Assembly: GCF_012271765.1 (NCBI RefSeq)
Contig: NZ_VRKO01000016.1
Span: forward strand, 730,820-794,819
Length of the DNA stretch: 64,000 nt
Reading direction: 5' to 3'
Origin: Erwinia rhapontici
Lineage (GTDB): Bacteria; Pseudomonadota; Gammaproteobacteria; Enterobacterales; Enterobacteriaceae
Under the pieces are notes generated by a model. It saw only the letters and a list, made by a program, of their open reading frames with translations, was not told where the DNA came from and made no database searches. Positions within the stretch are counted from its first letter, which is position 1, and the number at the start of each line of letters is the position of its first letter. Below, in pieces: positions 27,954 to 36,548 of the stretch. A program made the translations under genes and the position numbers.

Positions 27954-28067
27954 TATACCCGTCATACTTCAAGTTGCATGTGCGTTGGCTTCACTCAGTC
28001 ACCCGAATCACATACTCGAGTAAGCTCATCGGGCCGCTTTCATGCAGCTCGAATTATTTTGGGTATA
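27954..28067. repeat. ERIC-type intergenic repeat
   Basis: A 114-bp element bounded by TATACCC (27954-27960) and GGGTATA (28061-28067). Its interior has the ERIC layout, with CTTCAAGTTGCATGTGCGTTGGC on the left, a central palindrome around ACTCGAGTAAGCTC and a TGCAGCTCGAATTATTT right arm. ERIC elements are about 127 bp, so this is a complete but diverged or slightly shortened copy. It lies between pspD and ycjX and could fold in the RNA. Confidence 0.75.
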
Positions 28068-28131
28068 AAGCAGCAATGGCATGAGGATGTTACGATAAGG
28101 AACACACAACAATAAGGTGCCAACGCCACAG

Positions 28132-29529
28132 ATGAAACGACTACAACATGAATTGCTGTCGCTGGTGAATCGCGGCGCGGATCGCCATCTGCGCCTGGCG
28201 GTCACCGGATTAAGCCGCAGCGGAAAAACCGCTTTTATTACCTCGCTGGTGAATCAACTTCTTAACGTCAATTCCGGTGCTCGTCTACCGATGTTCTCGG
28301 CCGTGCGCGAACAGCGTCTGCTGGGCGTGAAACGCGTCCCACAGCGCGATCTCGGTATCCCGCGTTTTACTTACGATGAAGGCGTGGCTCAACTCTATGG
28401 CACACCGGCGGCCTGGCCAACGCCAACCCGTGGCGTCAGTGAAATTCGCCTGGCGCTGCGCTACCGTTCGCAGGCATCACTGCTTCGCCACTTTAAAGAG
28501 ACCTCCACGCTTTATCTGGAGATCGTCGACTACCCTGGCGAATGGCTGTTAGACCTGCCGATGCTGGAACAGGATTACCTGAGCTGGTCGCGTCAGATGA
28601 CGGGCCTGTTACAGGGTGACCGCGCCGAATGGGCGCTGCAGTGGCGCCAGCTATGTGAAGGGCTGGACCCGCTGGCCCCGGCAGATGAAAACCGCCTGGC
28701 CGATATTGCCGCCGCCTGGACCGAATACCTGCAGCGCTGTAAACAGGAAGGCCTGCACTTTATCCAGCCAGGCCGCTTTGTGCTGCCCGGTGACATGGCC
28801 GGCGCACCCGCCCTGCAATTTTTCCCCTGGCCCGAGGTGGCAGAAGGGGGAGAAACGCGCCTGGCGCAGGCCGATGCGGGCAGTAATATCGGCACTTTGC
28901 GCGCCCGCTATCAGTATTATTGCCAGCACGTGGTGAAGGGGTTTTATAAAAATCACTTCCTGCGTTTCGATCGTCAGATCGTGCTGGTGGACTGTTTGCA
29001 ACCGCTCAACAGCGGGCCGCAGGCGTTTAACGATATGCGCCTGGCATTGACCCAACTGATGCAAAGCTTCTCCTACGGCCAGCGCACGCTGTTTCGCCGT
29101 CTGTTTTCTCCGGTTATCGACAAACTGCAGTTTGCCGCCACCAAATCCGACCATGTCACCGCCGATCAACATGCCAATCTGGTGTCGCTGCTCCAGCAAC
29201 TGGTGCAGGATGCCTGGCAGAACGCGGCGTTTGAAGGCATCAAGATGGACTGCATCGGGCTGGCATCCGTGCAGGCCACCCAAAGTGGCCGTGTTGATCA
29301 CCAGGGCGAAAGCATTCCGGCACTGCGAGGGCACCGTCTGTCCGACAACACCCCGCTGACGGTTTACCCCGGTGAAGTGCCACCTCGCCTGCCGGGACAG
29401 GCATTCTGGCAGGATCAGGAATTCCATTTTGAACAGTTCCGCCCGCAGGATCTGGATGTTGACCGGCCTTTGCCACATATCCGGATGGATGCTGCACTGG
29501 AGTTTTTACTGGGAGATAAACTGCGATGA
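28132..29529 (+). CDS. ycjX: YcjX-family P-loop ATPase/GTPase
   Basis: [43 protein letters not shown] matches the E. coli YcjX opening, which favours the ATG at 28132 over a GTG at 28117; the protein is 465 residues, as in E. coli. Walker A is GLSRSGKT. YcjX is a DUF463 protein of unknown cellular role, induced with psp genes in E. coli. Its stop overlaps the ycjF start (ATGA). Whether psp transcription reads through the ERIC repeat to here is not visible. Confidence 0.92.
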   Translation: MKRLQHELLSLVNRGADRHLRLAVTGLSRSGKTAFITSLVNQLLNVNSGARLPMFSAVREQRLLGVKRVPQRDLGIPRFTYDEGVAQLYGTPAAWPTPTRGVSEIRLALRYRSQASLLRHFKETSTLYLEIVDYPGEWLLDLPMLEQDYLSWSRQMTGLLQGDRAEWALQWRQLCEGLDPLAPADENRLADIAAAWTEYLQRCKQEGLHFIQPGRFVLPGDMAGAPALQFFPWPEVAEGGETRLAQADAGSNIGTLRARYQYYCQHVVKGFYKNHFLRFDRQIVLVDCLQPLNSGPQAFNDMRLALTQLMQSFSYGQRTLFRRLFSPVIDKLQFAATKSDHVTADQHANLVSLLQQLVQDAWQNAAFEGIKMDCIGLASVQATQSGRVDHQGESIPALRGHRLSDNTPLTVYPGEVPPRLPGQAFWQDQEFHFEQFRPQDLDVDRPLPHIRMDAALEFLLGDKLR

Positions 29530-30581
29530 ACGCACCCATTAAACCAAGAATTGATTTTGCCCAGCCGCTCAGTGACGAACCGGCGCCTGTTTTACGCCAG
29601 CAGCAGGCGTTTGCTGAGCAGCAGGATAACTTCGTGGCTACGGAGCCAGAGCTGGATGTTGAACCGGAAGGTGCCGGTGAGCTGGCGGTGGAAGCCGCAC
29701 TGCGGCCTAAACGCAGCCTGTGGCGCAAAATGGTGATGGCGGGTCTGGGTCTGTTTGGTGTCAGCGTGGTTGCTCAGGGCGTACAGTGGGCACACCAGGC
29801 ATGGATAACCCAGGACTGGATCGGCCTCGGCGGCAGCGTGGCGGGCGGATTGATTATCGCGGCAGGGGCCGGATCGTTGATCGGTGAATGGCGCCGTCTT
29901 TACCGCCTGCGTGAAAGGGCGGAAGAACGTGACGTGGCGCGTGAACTGCTGGCCAGCCACGGCAGCGGTCAGGGCCGCGCGTTCTGCGAAAAGCTGGCGC
30001 AGCAGGCGGGGCTGGAGTCCGGTCACCCGGCCCTGCAACGCTGGCAGGCTTCGTTGCATGAAACGCAAAACGATCGTGAAGTGGTTGCACTGTATGCCCA
30101 ACTGGTGCAGCCGGTGCTGGATCGGCAGGCGCGGCGTGAAATCAGCCGTTATGCCGCTGAATCGACGTTGATGATTGCCGTCAGCCCGCTGGCGTTGGTG
30201 GATATGGCCTTTATCGCCTGGCGCAATCTGCGTCTGGTGAACCGCATTGCTGCGCTGTATGGCATTGAGCTGGGTTATTTCAGTCGGCTGCGGCTGTTCC
30301 GCCTGGTGCTGTTGAACATCGCTTTTGCAGGTGCGTCGGAGCTGATCCGCGAAGTGGGCATGGACTGGATGTCACAAGATCTTGCCGCCCGACTTTCCAC
30401 CCGCGCCGCACAGGGGATTGGAGCCGGGCTGCTGACCGCCCGGCTCGGGATTAAAGCGATGGAGCTGTGCCGCCCGCTGCCGTGGCTGGAAGGAGATAAA
30501 CCCCGCCTTGGTGATTTCCGCCGTGAGCTGATAGGGCAGTTAAAAGAGAGCGTGCAGCGCAGCGGGAAGGACAATCCATAA
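29526..30581 (+). CDS. ycjF: YcjF, DUF697-family membrane protein
   Basis: A 351-residue UPF0283 protein, coupled to ycjX by a 4-base overlap. It has an acidic N-terminal tail, two membrane segments near residues 70-120 ([21 protein letters not shown] and [23 protein letters not shown]) and a conserved C-terminal domain with [47 protein letters not shown]. Function is unknown; the fixed pairing with YcjX suggests a joint role at the inner membrane. Confidence 0.92.
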   Translation: MNAPIKPRIDFAQPLSDEPAPVLRQQQAFAEQQDNFVATEPELDVEPEGAGELAVEAALRPKRSLWRKMVMAGLGLFGVSVVAQGVQWAHQAWITQDWIGLGGSVAGGLIIAAGAGSLIGEWRRLYRLRERAEERDVARELLASHGSGQGRAFCEKLAQQAGLESGHPALQRWQASLHETQNDREVVALYAQLVQPVLDRQARREISRYAAESTLMIAVSPLALVDMAFIAWRNLRLVNRIAALYGIELGYFSRLRLFRLVLLNIAFAGASELIREVGMDWMSQDLAARLSTRAAQGIGAGLLTARLGIKAMELCRPLPWLEGDKPRLGDFRRELIGQLKESVQRSGKDNP

Positions 30582-30587
30582 ACAGAC

Positions 30588-30605
30588 TGTCAACTTTTCA
30601 TGACA
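30588..30605. promoter_or_regulatory. Candidate TyrR box upstream of tyrR
   Basis: TGTCAACTTTTCATGACA fits the 18-bp TyrR box pattern TGTAAA-N6-TTTACA at most outer positions and is an imperfect palindrome. It lies 78 bases before the tyrR start, where autoregulation is known in E. coli. Binding here is inference. Confidence 0.5.
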
Positions 30606-30682
30606 GAACACTTCTGGCCTGACGAGGGATAGCGTATTATCCATCAATACGCTCCGCACTGTGATAATAAAGGTTAAAACGC

Positions 30683-32248
30683 ATGCGTCTTGAAGTTTTT
30701 TGCCAGGATCGAATCGGTCTGACCCGTGAACTGCTGGATCTGCTGGTTGAACGCAGCATCGATCTACGCGGTATCGAAATTGCCGCCATTGGCCGCATCT
30801 ATCTTAACTTTTCCACCGTCAGCTTTGAGCAGTTCAGCCAGCTGATGGCGGAAATCCGCCGCATTCCCGGCGTCACTGACGTGCGTACCGTCTCCTATTT
30901 GCCCTCAGAGCGTGAACATCGCGCACTGAGCGCGCTGCTGGTCGCCCTGCCTGATCCGGTGTTCTCCATTGACCTGAAAAGCAAAGTGGAACTGGCGAAC
31001 CCGGCGGCCCAGGCCCTGTTTTCCCTTAATGAAGAGAAGATGCGCAATTACAGTGCCGGATCGTTGATCGCCGGTTTCAATTTCCAGCACTGGCTGGAAA
31101 GCGAACGCATTGAGGCTGAAGCGCATCACGTTGTGCTGCAGGGGCGCGACTTCCTGATGGAGATCACACCGATCTATGCACAGGACGAAGATACGGCGGC
31201 CCCGAACCCGGTCGGCGGCGTGGTACTGCTGAAATCCACAGCGCGTATGGGCCAGCAGCTGCAGAATCTTATCGTGAATGATGATAGTGAGTTCCAGCAC
31301 ATTGTTGCCGTCAGCAGCAAAATGCGCCAGGTGGTGGATCAGGCACGAAAACTGGCAATGCTCGATGCACCTCTGTTGATTGTGGGCGATACCGGTACCG
31401 GAAAAGATATGCTGGCCCGCGCCTGCCATCTGCGCAGTGCGCGCGGGAAAAAACCTTTCCTGGCGTTGAACTGTGCCTCGCTGCCGGATGATGTGGCCGA
31501 AAGTGAGCTGTTCGGACATGCGGCTGGCGCTTACCCCAATGCGCTGGAAGGGAAAAAAGGGTTCTTTGAACAGGCCAGCGGTGGCTCCGTGCTACTGGAT
31601 GAAATCGGGGAAATGTCACCCCGCATGCAGACCAAACTGCTGCGTTTCCTCAATGATGGCACTTTCCGCCGTGTCGGCGAAGAGCACGAAGTTCATGTGA
31701 ATGTGCGGGTGATCTGTGCCACGCAGAAAAACCTGATGGAGCTGGTGCAGCGCGGTGAGTTCCGCGAGGATCTGTTCTACCGTCTGAATGTACTGACGCT
31801 TAACCTGCCGCCGTTGCGCGATCGTCCACAGGACATCCTGCCGCTGACCGAAATGTTTGTCGCACGCTTTGCAGATGAGCAGGGCGTACCACGGCCAAAA
31901 CTCTCCGCACAGCTGAATGCCTTCCTGACCCGTTACACCTGGCCGGGCAACGTGCGCCAGTTGAAAAATGCGCTGTATCGCGCACTGACTCAACTGGACG
32001 GCTATGAGCTGCGTCCACAGGATATTGTGTTGCCTGAATATGCGATGGAGATGCCGCTGGGGGATGATGCAATTGAAGGGTCGCTGGACGATATCACCAG
32101 CCGCTTTGAGCGCTCAGTATTAACCCGGCTTTATCTCTCTTATCCCAGCACGCGCAAACTGGCAAAACGCCTGGGTGTCTCGCACACCGCGATTGCCAAT
32201 AAGTTGCGTGAATATGGTTTGAGCCAGAAAAAGAGCGATCCTGAATAA
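30683..32248 (+). CDS. tyrR: TyrR, aromatic amino acid regulator
   Basis: At 521 residues (E. coli 513) it has the N-terminal ACT domain (MRLEVFCQDRIGLTRELLDLL), a PAS domain (about 80-190), a central AAA+ domain with Walker A GDTGTGKD and Walker B GGSVLLDEIGE, and a C-terminal HTH (RKLAKRLGVSHTAIANKLREYG). The sigma-54 contact loop GAFTGA is replaced by GAYPNA, as expected for TyrR, which works with sigma-70. It represses or activates aromatic amino acid synthesis and transport genes with Tyr, Phe or Trp. A second copy of its last codons lies 1.8 kb downstream. Confidence 0.96.
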   Translation: MRLEVFCQDRIGLTRELLDLLVERSIDLRGIEIAAIGRIYLNFSTVSFEQFSQLMAEIRRIPGVTDVRTVSYLPSEREHRALSALLVALPDPVFSIDLKSKVELANPAAQALFSLNEEKMRNYSAGSLIAGFNFQHWLESERIEAEAHHVVLQGRDFLMEITPIYAQDEDTAAPNPVGGVVLLKSTARMGQQLQNLIVNDDSEFQHIVAVSSKMRQVVDQARKLAMLDAPLLIVGDTGTGKDMLARACHLRSARGKKPFLALNCASLPDDVAESELFGHAAGAYPNALEGKKGFFEQASGGSVLLDEIGEMSPRMQTKLLRFLNDGTFRRVGEEHEVHVNVRVICATQKNLMELVQRGEFREDLFYRLNVLTLNLPPLRDRPQDILPLTEMFVARFADEQGVPRPKLSAQLNAFLTRYTWPGNVRQLKNALYRALTQLDGYELRPQDIVLPEYAMEMPLGDDAIEGSLDDITSRFERSVLTRLYLSYPSTRKLAKRLGVSHTAIANKLREYGLSQKKSDPE

Positions 32249-32251
32249 GGG

Positions 32252-33145
32252 TTACCGCGTTTCGCGCAGGTAATCAATCAGTGCTCTGAGCGGCGTGGGC
32301 ACCACCGTATTGCCGGGATAATAGAGTGAATATCCGGTAAACGGGGGTGTCCAGTCACTGAGGAGCGGCACCAGCTCACCGTCTGCTATCGCCACGTCCA
32401 CCAGGGCGCCGAACAGATAGCTGATGCCCGCCCCTTGTTTCACGGCGGCAACCAGTAATTCCGGCTCATTGACTCTCAAGGGGGCTGCGATATCCACCTC
32501 CAGCCTTTTTCCGTTCTTCTCAAACTCCCATCGCCACGCTGTATGATCCGACGGGCGAAAGTAAGAGAGACAGCGGTGCTGATGCAGATCTGCGGGATGC
32601 TGTGGGCATCCGTTTTGTGCCAGATACTGAGGGGAGGCCACCACGTGCATCTGCACATTGCCTCCCAGTGGAACAGCAATCATATCCTGATGCAGTTTTC
32701 CCCCCAGCCGTATCCCCGCGTCATACCCTGCGCTGACAATATCAATCAATCCCTCTTCTGACACAATCTCCACCTCAATCTCTGGATAACGGGCCATAAA
32801 TCCGGCCACTTGAGGGGCCAGCAGATGCAGCGCTGCCAGCCTTGGAGCATTGATGCGCAACGTGCCTCTGGGAATGCGGCTGTGGCTGGCAAGGTCGGCT
32901 ACTGCCGCATCCAGCTCGGCCAGCAGCGGATGCAACCGGGCAATCAGCGCTGCACCGGCTTCCGTCGCAGCCACGCTCCGCGTGGTCCGGTTCAACAGGC
33001 GAACGCCGTGGCGCTGTTCCAGAGATTTGATGGTCTGGCTGAGTGCTGAGGGCGTCAGCGCCAGGCGAGCGGCAGCACGGGCAAAATTGCCGCATTCCGC
33101 AATAGCCATCAGCGCCCGCAACTCCATAAATTCACTGCCACGCAT
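32252..33145 (-). CDS. LysR-family regulator of the adjacent SDR gene
   Basis: A 297-residue LysR protein (start ATG 33145; an ATG six codons later, MELRALMAIAECGNF, is also plausible and typical of the family). HTH is FARAAARLALTPSALSQTIKSLEQRHGVRLLNRTTRSVAATEAG; the effector domain follows. It is divergent from the SDR gene with an inverted repeat between them, and convergent with tyrR with only 3 bases between stops. The CrgA/YafC-like subgroup often regulates a neighbouring oxidoreductase. It is part of the cassette inserted between tyrR and tpx. Confidence 0.85.
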   Translation of the reverse strand: MRGSEFMELRALMAIAECGNFARAAARLALTPSALSQTIKSLEQRHGVRLLNRTTRSVAATEAGAALIARLHPLLAELDAAVADLASHSRIPRGTLRINAPRLAALHLLAPQVAGFMARYPEIEVEIVSEEGLIDIVSAGYDAGIRLGGKLHQDMIAVPLGGNVQMHVVASPQYLAQNGCPQHPADLHQHRCLSYFRPSDHTAWRWEFEKNGKRLEVDIAAPLRVNEPELLVAAVKQGAGISYLFGALVDVAIADGELVPLLSDWTPPFTGYSLYYPGNTVVPTPLRALIDYLRETR

Positions 33146-33160
33146 TCTGTCTTTCCTGCT

Positions 33161-33189
33161 TAATACTCCATGAAGATTAAACAGTATTA
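33161..33189. promoter_or_regulatory. Inverted repeat between LysR and SDR genes
   Basis: TAATACT (33161-33167) and AGTATTA (33183-33189) form a 7-bp inverted repeat with a 15-base gap, in the 97-bp divergent intergenic region. It contains a T-N11-A-like arrangement and is a good candidate site for the LysR protein. Confidence 0.45.
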
Positions 33190-33242
33190 TTTAATAACCC
33201 GCTCAGTGCCAGACTCTCCTCTCTTAACACGAGGAGTAAACC

Positions 33243-33980
33243 ATGAGTTTTAAGCAGCAACGCATCCTGATTACCGGCGGCAGCAGTGGTATTGGTCTGG
33301 CAGGCGCACAGCAATTAGCACGTGAAGGGGCTGAACTGATCGTTACCGGTCGTAACCCACAACACCTGGCAGAGGCAGCCAGGTTATTACCGGGGGAAAC
33401 CCGGGTACTGCGTTCGGACAATAGTGAGCCTGACGATTTGACGGCATTAGTTGAGTGCGTGAAACAGACGGGGCCGCTGGATGGGCTGTGGCTGAACGCG
33501 GGTTATGCCGCTGTGGCACCCTGCGATCGGCAAGATAAGACGTTCTTTGATGCGATGATGTCGGCGAATGTGCGTGGCCCGGTATTACAACTGGCCGCGC
33601 TGTCCACTTTCCTGAAACCGGGGGCAGCCGTTGTTGTGACAGCCTCGTCTTCAGCCTATGAAGGTGCGGCGGCGACCAGTATCTATGCCGCCACTAAAGC
33701 GGCGCTGATAGCCTTAACGCGCTGCTGGGCAACGGAACTGGCGGCACGTCAGATTCGGGTTAATTGTCTGGTGCCTGGCCCGATAAGCAGCGAACTGCGC
33801 AGCTTCCTGCCGGTGGATCAACGTGAGGAATTTGAACAGGGTGTGCTGGCTCAGGTGCCGTTAGCGAGGATAGGGCGAGCAGAAGAAGCGGCGGCGGTCG
33901 CGCTGTTTTTGCTGTCAAGCGCTGCGAGTTATGTGACCGGGAGTCAGTACTGCGTGGACGGGGGATTGCTGATGCGATAG
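33243..33980 (+). CDS. Short-chain dehydrogenase/reductase
   Basis: A 245-residue classical SDR. The cofactor motif is TGGSSGIGLAGAQQL at the start, NAG is near residue 90 (LWLNAGYAA), and the catalytic Ser-Tyr-Lys appears as TASSSAYEGAAATSIYAATKAAL with YxxxK in YAATK. The C-terminal TGSQYCVDGGLLMR is typical. NADPH use is likely from the TGRN stretch after the second strand. The substrate is unknown. The AGGAG ribosome site is 7 bases before the ATG. Regulated probably by the divergent LysR gene. Confidence 0.88.
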   Translation: MSFKQQRILITGGSSGIGLAGAQQLAREGAELIVTGRNPQHLAEAARLLPGETRVLRSDNSEPDDLTALVECVKQTGPLDGLWLNAGYAAVAPCDRQDKTFFDAMMSANVRGPVLQLAALSTFLKPGAAVVVTASSSAYEGAAATSIYAATKAALIALTRCWATELAARQIRVNCLVPGPISSELRSFLPVDQREEFEQGVLAQVPLARIGRAEEAAAVALFLLSSAASYVTGSQYCVDGGLLMR

Positions 33981-33985
33981 AGCAG

Positions 33986-34048
33986 GCCACAACGACCAAC
34001 AAACTGCGTGAATATGGCTTGAGCCAGAAGAAGAGCGATCCGTCGTAG
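33986..34048 (+). pseudogene. Displaced 3' tail of tyrR
   Basis: In frame this reads ATTTNKLREYGLSQKKSDPS and a stop, almost the same as the last residues of intact TyrR (NKLREYGLSQKKSDPE). At DNA level 34001-34040 matches 32201-32240 with only a few synonymous changes. It begins just after the SDR stop, has no start, and the reading frame cannot be expressed on its own. It marks the right border of the LysR/SDR insertion and is probably the original end of tyrR or a leftover from recombination. Confidence 0.85.
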
Positions 34049-34093
34049 GGGCGAGGCACGCCTCGCCCTGGGTCGGGCATGCCCGACCCCTAC
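34045..34093. terminator. Nested palindromes between the tyrR remnant and tpx
   Basis: Two adjacent perfect hairpins, GGGCGAGGC/GCCTCGCCC (34049-34068) and GGGTCGGGC/GCCCGACCC (34070-34089... arms 70-78 and 81-89), are enclosed by GTAGGGG (34045-34051) and CCCCTAC (34087-34093). The structure is a typical enterobacterial intergenic palindrome repeat. It follows the tpx stop on the minus strand and can end transcription from both sides, although no clear U-run follows on the minus strand. Confidence 0.6.
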
Positions 34094-34102
34094 GAAAAAA
34101 TA

Positions 34103-34606
34103 TTACTTCAACGCTGCCAGTGCGGCATCGTAGTCTGGCTCGGTGGTGATCTCATTCACCAGTTGGCTGTAGATGACGTTATCTTTTTCATCCAGAACCA
34201 CAACCGCGCGCGCAGTCAGTCCGGCCAGTGGGCCGTCAACGATTGCCACGCCGTAGTCCTTTTTGAAGTCGCCGCCACGCAGGGTGGAGAGGGTGACCAC
34301 ATTGCTCAGGCCATCGGAGCCGCAGAAACGGGACTGGGCAAACGGCAGGTCTGCTGAAATACACAACACAACGGCGTTATTCACATCACCCGCCAGCTGA
34401 TTAAATTTACGCACAGACGTGGCACACACGCCGGTATCAATGCTTGGGAAGATGTTAAGCACTTTGCGTTTGCCCGCATAGTGGGACAGGGAGACATCGG
34501 AGAGATCTTTGGCCACCAGGGTGAACGGCTTTGCTGGCTGGCCCGGCGCTGGCAGTTGCCCGTCAACGGAAACCGGATTGCCCTGGAAATGTACGGTCTG
34601 AGACAT
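34103..34606 (-). CDS. tpx: Thiol peroxidase Tpx
   Basis: A 167-residue atypical 2-Cys peroxiredoxin (E. coli 168). The peroxidatic cysteine is in [16 protein letters not shown] (about residue 61) and the resolving cysteine in [10 protein letters not shown] (about 95). It reduces organic peroxides with thioredoxin in the periplasm-facing or cytoplasmic compartment; no signal peptide is seen here, so cytoplasmic. Divergent from ycjG as in E. coli. Confidence 0.96.
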   Translation of the reverse strand: MSQTVHFQGNPVSVDGQLPAPGQPAKPFTLVAKDLSDVSLSHYAGKRKVLNIFPSIDTGVCATSVRKFNQLAGDVNNAVVLCISADLPFAQSRFCGSDGLSNVVTLSTLRGGDFKKDYGVAIVDGPLAGLTARAVVVLDEKDNVIYSQLVNEITTEPDYDAALAALK

Positions 34607-34725
34607 AATCTATCCTTTTAATGTTAATGGTGTTTAACCTGCTTCAGTGTATGCCATGCTGAAGCAGTGAGACAGTATAAATGCGATACAATGTGCTGGC
34701 ATCAACTCAGATTAAGGATTGAAGC

Positions 34726-35709
34726 ATGAGATCAGTGAAGACTTATCCGGAAAGCTGGCCGTTACATACGCCGTTTGTGATCGCACGTGGCGCCCGCAGT
34801 GAAGCGGGTGTGGTGGTGGTTGAGCTGGAAGAAAATGGCATTAAATCCATCGGCGAATGCACCCCCTATGCGCGTTACGGCGAGAGTGAAGCGTCGGTGC
34901 TGGCGCAAATTACCGCGTTGTTGCCTGCGTTGCAGCAGGGGCTGACCCGGGCAGAGCTTCAGCAGCAGCTGCCTGCGGGGGCCGCGCGTAATGCGATCGA
35001 CAGTGCCCTGTGGGATCTGGAGGTGGCGCATGCCGGGCAAAGCCTGTGGCAGTTAACAGGAAGCCATGCACCTGCGCAAATCACGATGGCGCAAACCGTG
35101 AGCATCGATGTACCCGAAATGATGGCCAGCAGTGCTCTGGCGCTATGGGAGAACGGGGCCAGATTATTGAAAATTAAACTCGACGATCATCTGATTACTG
35201 AACGCCTGGTGGCGATCCGCAGCGCCGTGCCGCAGGCCACGCTGATTGTTGATGCTAACGAGTCCTGGCACAGTGAGGGGTTGGCGGCCCGTTGCCAGCT
35301 GTTGGCTGATCTCGGCATCGCCATGCTCGAACAGCCACTGCCTGCGGCTGACGATGCCGCGCTGGAGAACTTTATTCACCCCTTGCCGATCTGTGCAGAT
35401 GAGAGCTGCCATACCGCGGACAGCCTGCCTGCGCTGCACGGGCGCTATGACATGGTGAACATCAAACTGGACAAAACCGGGGGCCTGACGGCCGCGCTGG
35501 AACTGGCTCAGGCCGCGCAGGCACAGGGGTTTGCCATTATGCTCGGCTGCATGCTGTGCACCTCACGCGCCATTCGTGCCGCATTGCCGCTGGTGCCTCA
35601 GGCGCGTTTTGTCGACCTGGATGGCCCCACCTGGCTTGCGGTGGACGCCGAGCCTGCTCTACCGTTTAGCTGCGGAAGCATTGAGCTTTCACGGCTGCCA
35701 GTAGAGTAA
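34726..35709 (+). CDS. ycjG: L-Ala-D/L-Glu epimerase
   Basis: A 327-residue enolase-superfamily enzyme nearly collinear with E. coli YcjG (AEE). The catalytic lysine motif is KIKLDDHL, metal ligands are in IVDANESW, MLEQPLP and CADESCHT, and the second lysine in NIKLDKTGG. It epimerises L-Ala-D-Glu to L-Ala-L-Glu in recycling of cell-wall peptides. It ends inside the convergent mpaA gene by 21 bases. Together with mpaA and mppA it forms a murein-peptide salvage cluster. Confidence 0.95.
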   Translation: MRSVKTYPESWPLHTPFVIARGARSEAGVVVVELEENGIKSIGECTPYARYGESEASVLAQITALLPALQQGLTRAELQQQLPAGAARNAIDSALWDLEVAHAGQSLWQLTGSHAPAQITMAQTVSIDVPEMMASSALALWENGARLLKIKLDDHLITERLVAIRSAVPQATLIVDANESWHSEGLAARCQLLADLGIAMLEQPLPAADDAALENFIHPLPICADESCHTADSLPALHGRYDMVNIKLDKTGGLTAALELAQAAQAQGFAIMLGCMLCTSRAIRAALPLVPQARFVDLDGPTWLAVDAEPALPFSCGSIELSRLPVE

Positions 35710-36396
35710 ATCGACCAGCGCCCCCAGATAGCGTTCGGTCGCTTCATCGGCGGCAATCGGTGGGAATTCGGCGGTGATGCAGGGCAGGTTGATATCGGCG
35801 CACCAGCTGCCAAACGAGCCTGGCGTGGCATAACCGACGCTGGTGACCAGCGGCAGGCCCGTTTTGGCCGCCAGCCAGTGCCCCAGTGGGCTGCTGTGCG
35901 GATCTTCAATACAGGCCAGGGGCTCATGAAAGGTGACAATCCAGGCCGGGGAGAGCTGGTGAATCAGCTTGCAAAGCGCCTTCGTTTCGGGTTCGGAAGC
36001 GGCATGCTCACCGGTGGACAACAGCACATCGCGTTCCTCGGCCACGCTGTTCCAGCGGTAAACCGTGTCGCCATGCTGCCAGTTGGCGGCAGGAAAGTTG
36101 CGGTTGAGATCCACACCATTAGCATTAGCGCGCAGCCCAAGCTGGCAACCGTCCGGGTTTACCGCGAGCACCACATGATGCCGACGATGGCTATCCTGCA
36201 ACGTGCGCATGGCGCAGGAGAGAGTAACCACCGCTGCGGTTTCATCGCCATGCGTACCCGCGAGGATCAGCCCGCTGTCATCGTCCGCCAGCGGGGCCGG
36301 GAACCAGAGCAGCGGTGCGCCCAGCACGGACTGTCCATAGTGTTGCGTGGGGGCATCCAGACGACCACGCAGAGGCCGGGGGTGAAGTAATGACAT
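35689..36396 (-). CDS. mpaA: Murein peptide amidase A
   Basis: A 235-residue M14-family zinc carboxypeptidase (E. coli MpaA 242). Zinc ligands appear in GTHGDETAA (HxxE) and the later VTFHEPLACIED, with NPDGCQLGLRANANGVDLNRNFPA as the substrate region. It removes meso-diaminopimelate from L-Ala-D-Glu-DAP peptides in the cytoplasm, feeding YcjG. Convergent with ycjG, overlapping by 21 bases, and divergent from mppA. Confidence 0.95.
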   Translation of the reverse strand: MSLLHPRPLRGRLDAPTQHYGQSVLGAPLLWFPAPLADDDSGLILAGTHGDETAAVVTLSCAMRTLQDSHRRHHVVLAVNPDGCQLGLRANANGVDLNRNFPAANWQHGDTVYRWNSVAEERDVLLSTGEHAASEPETKALCKLIHQLSPAWIVTFHEPLACIEDPHSSPLGHWLAAKTGLPLVTSVGYATPGSFGSWCADINLPCITAEFPPIAADEATERYLGALVDLLYWQP

Positions 36397-36548
36397 TGTC
36401 CTGCTCCTGAGAGAAAGTTCTGCGCTAAGCCTGGCACATCACCCGCTGCGGTTCATCATAAAAACACTGTTTCGCAGCGTGCAATTTGCGTTAGAGTGCC
36501 AGCAGTACAAAAACACCCGCCGTTTCGCTGACAGGTAAGGATATCTCT

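Noticed and set aside
32252..33980. LysR/SDR pair as part of the ancestral tyrR-tpx region
   Set aside because: The second tyrR tail right after the SDR gene shows the pair was inserted.
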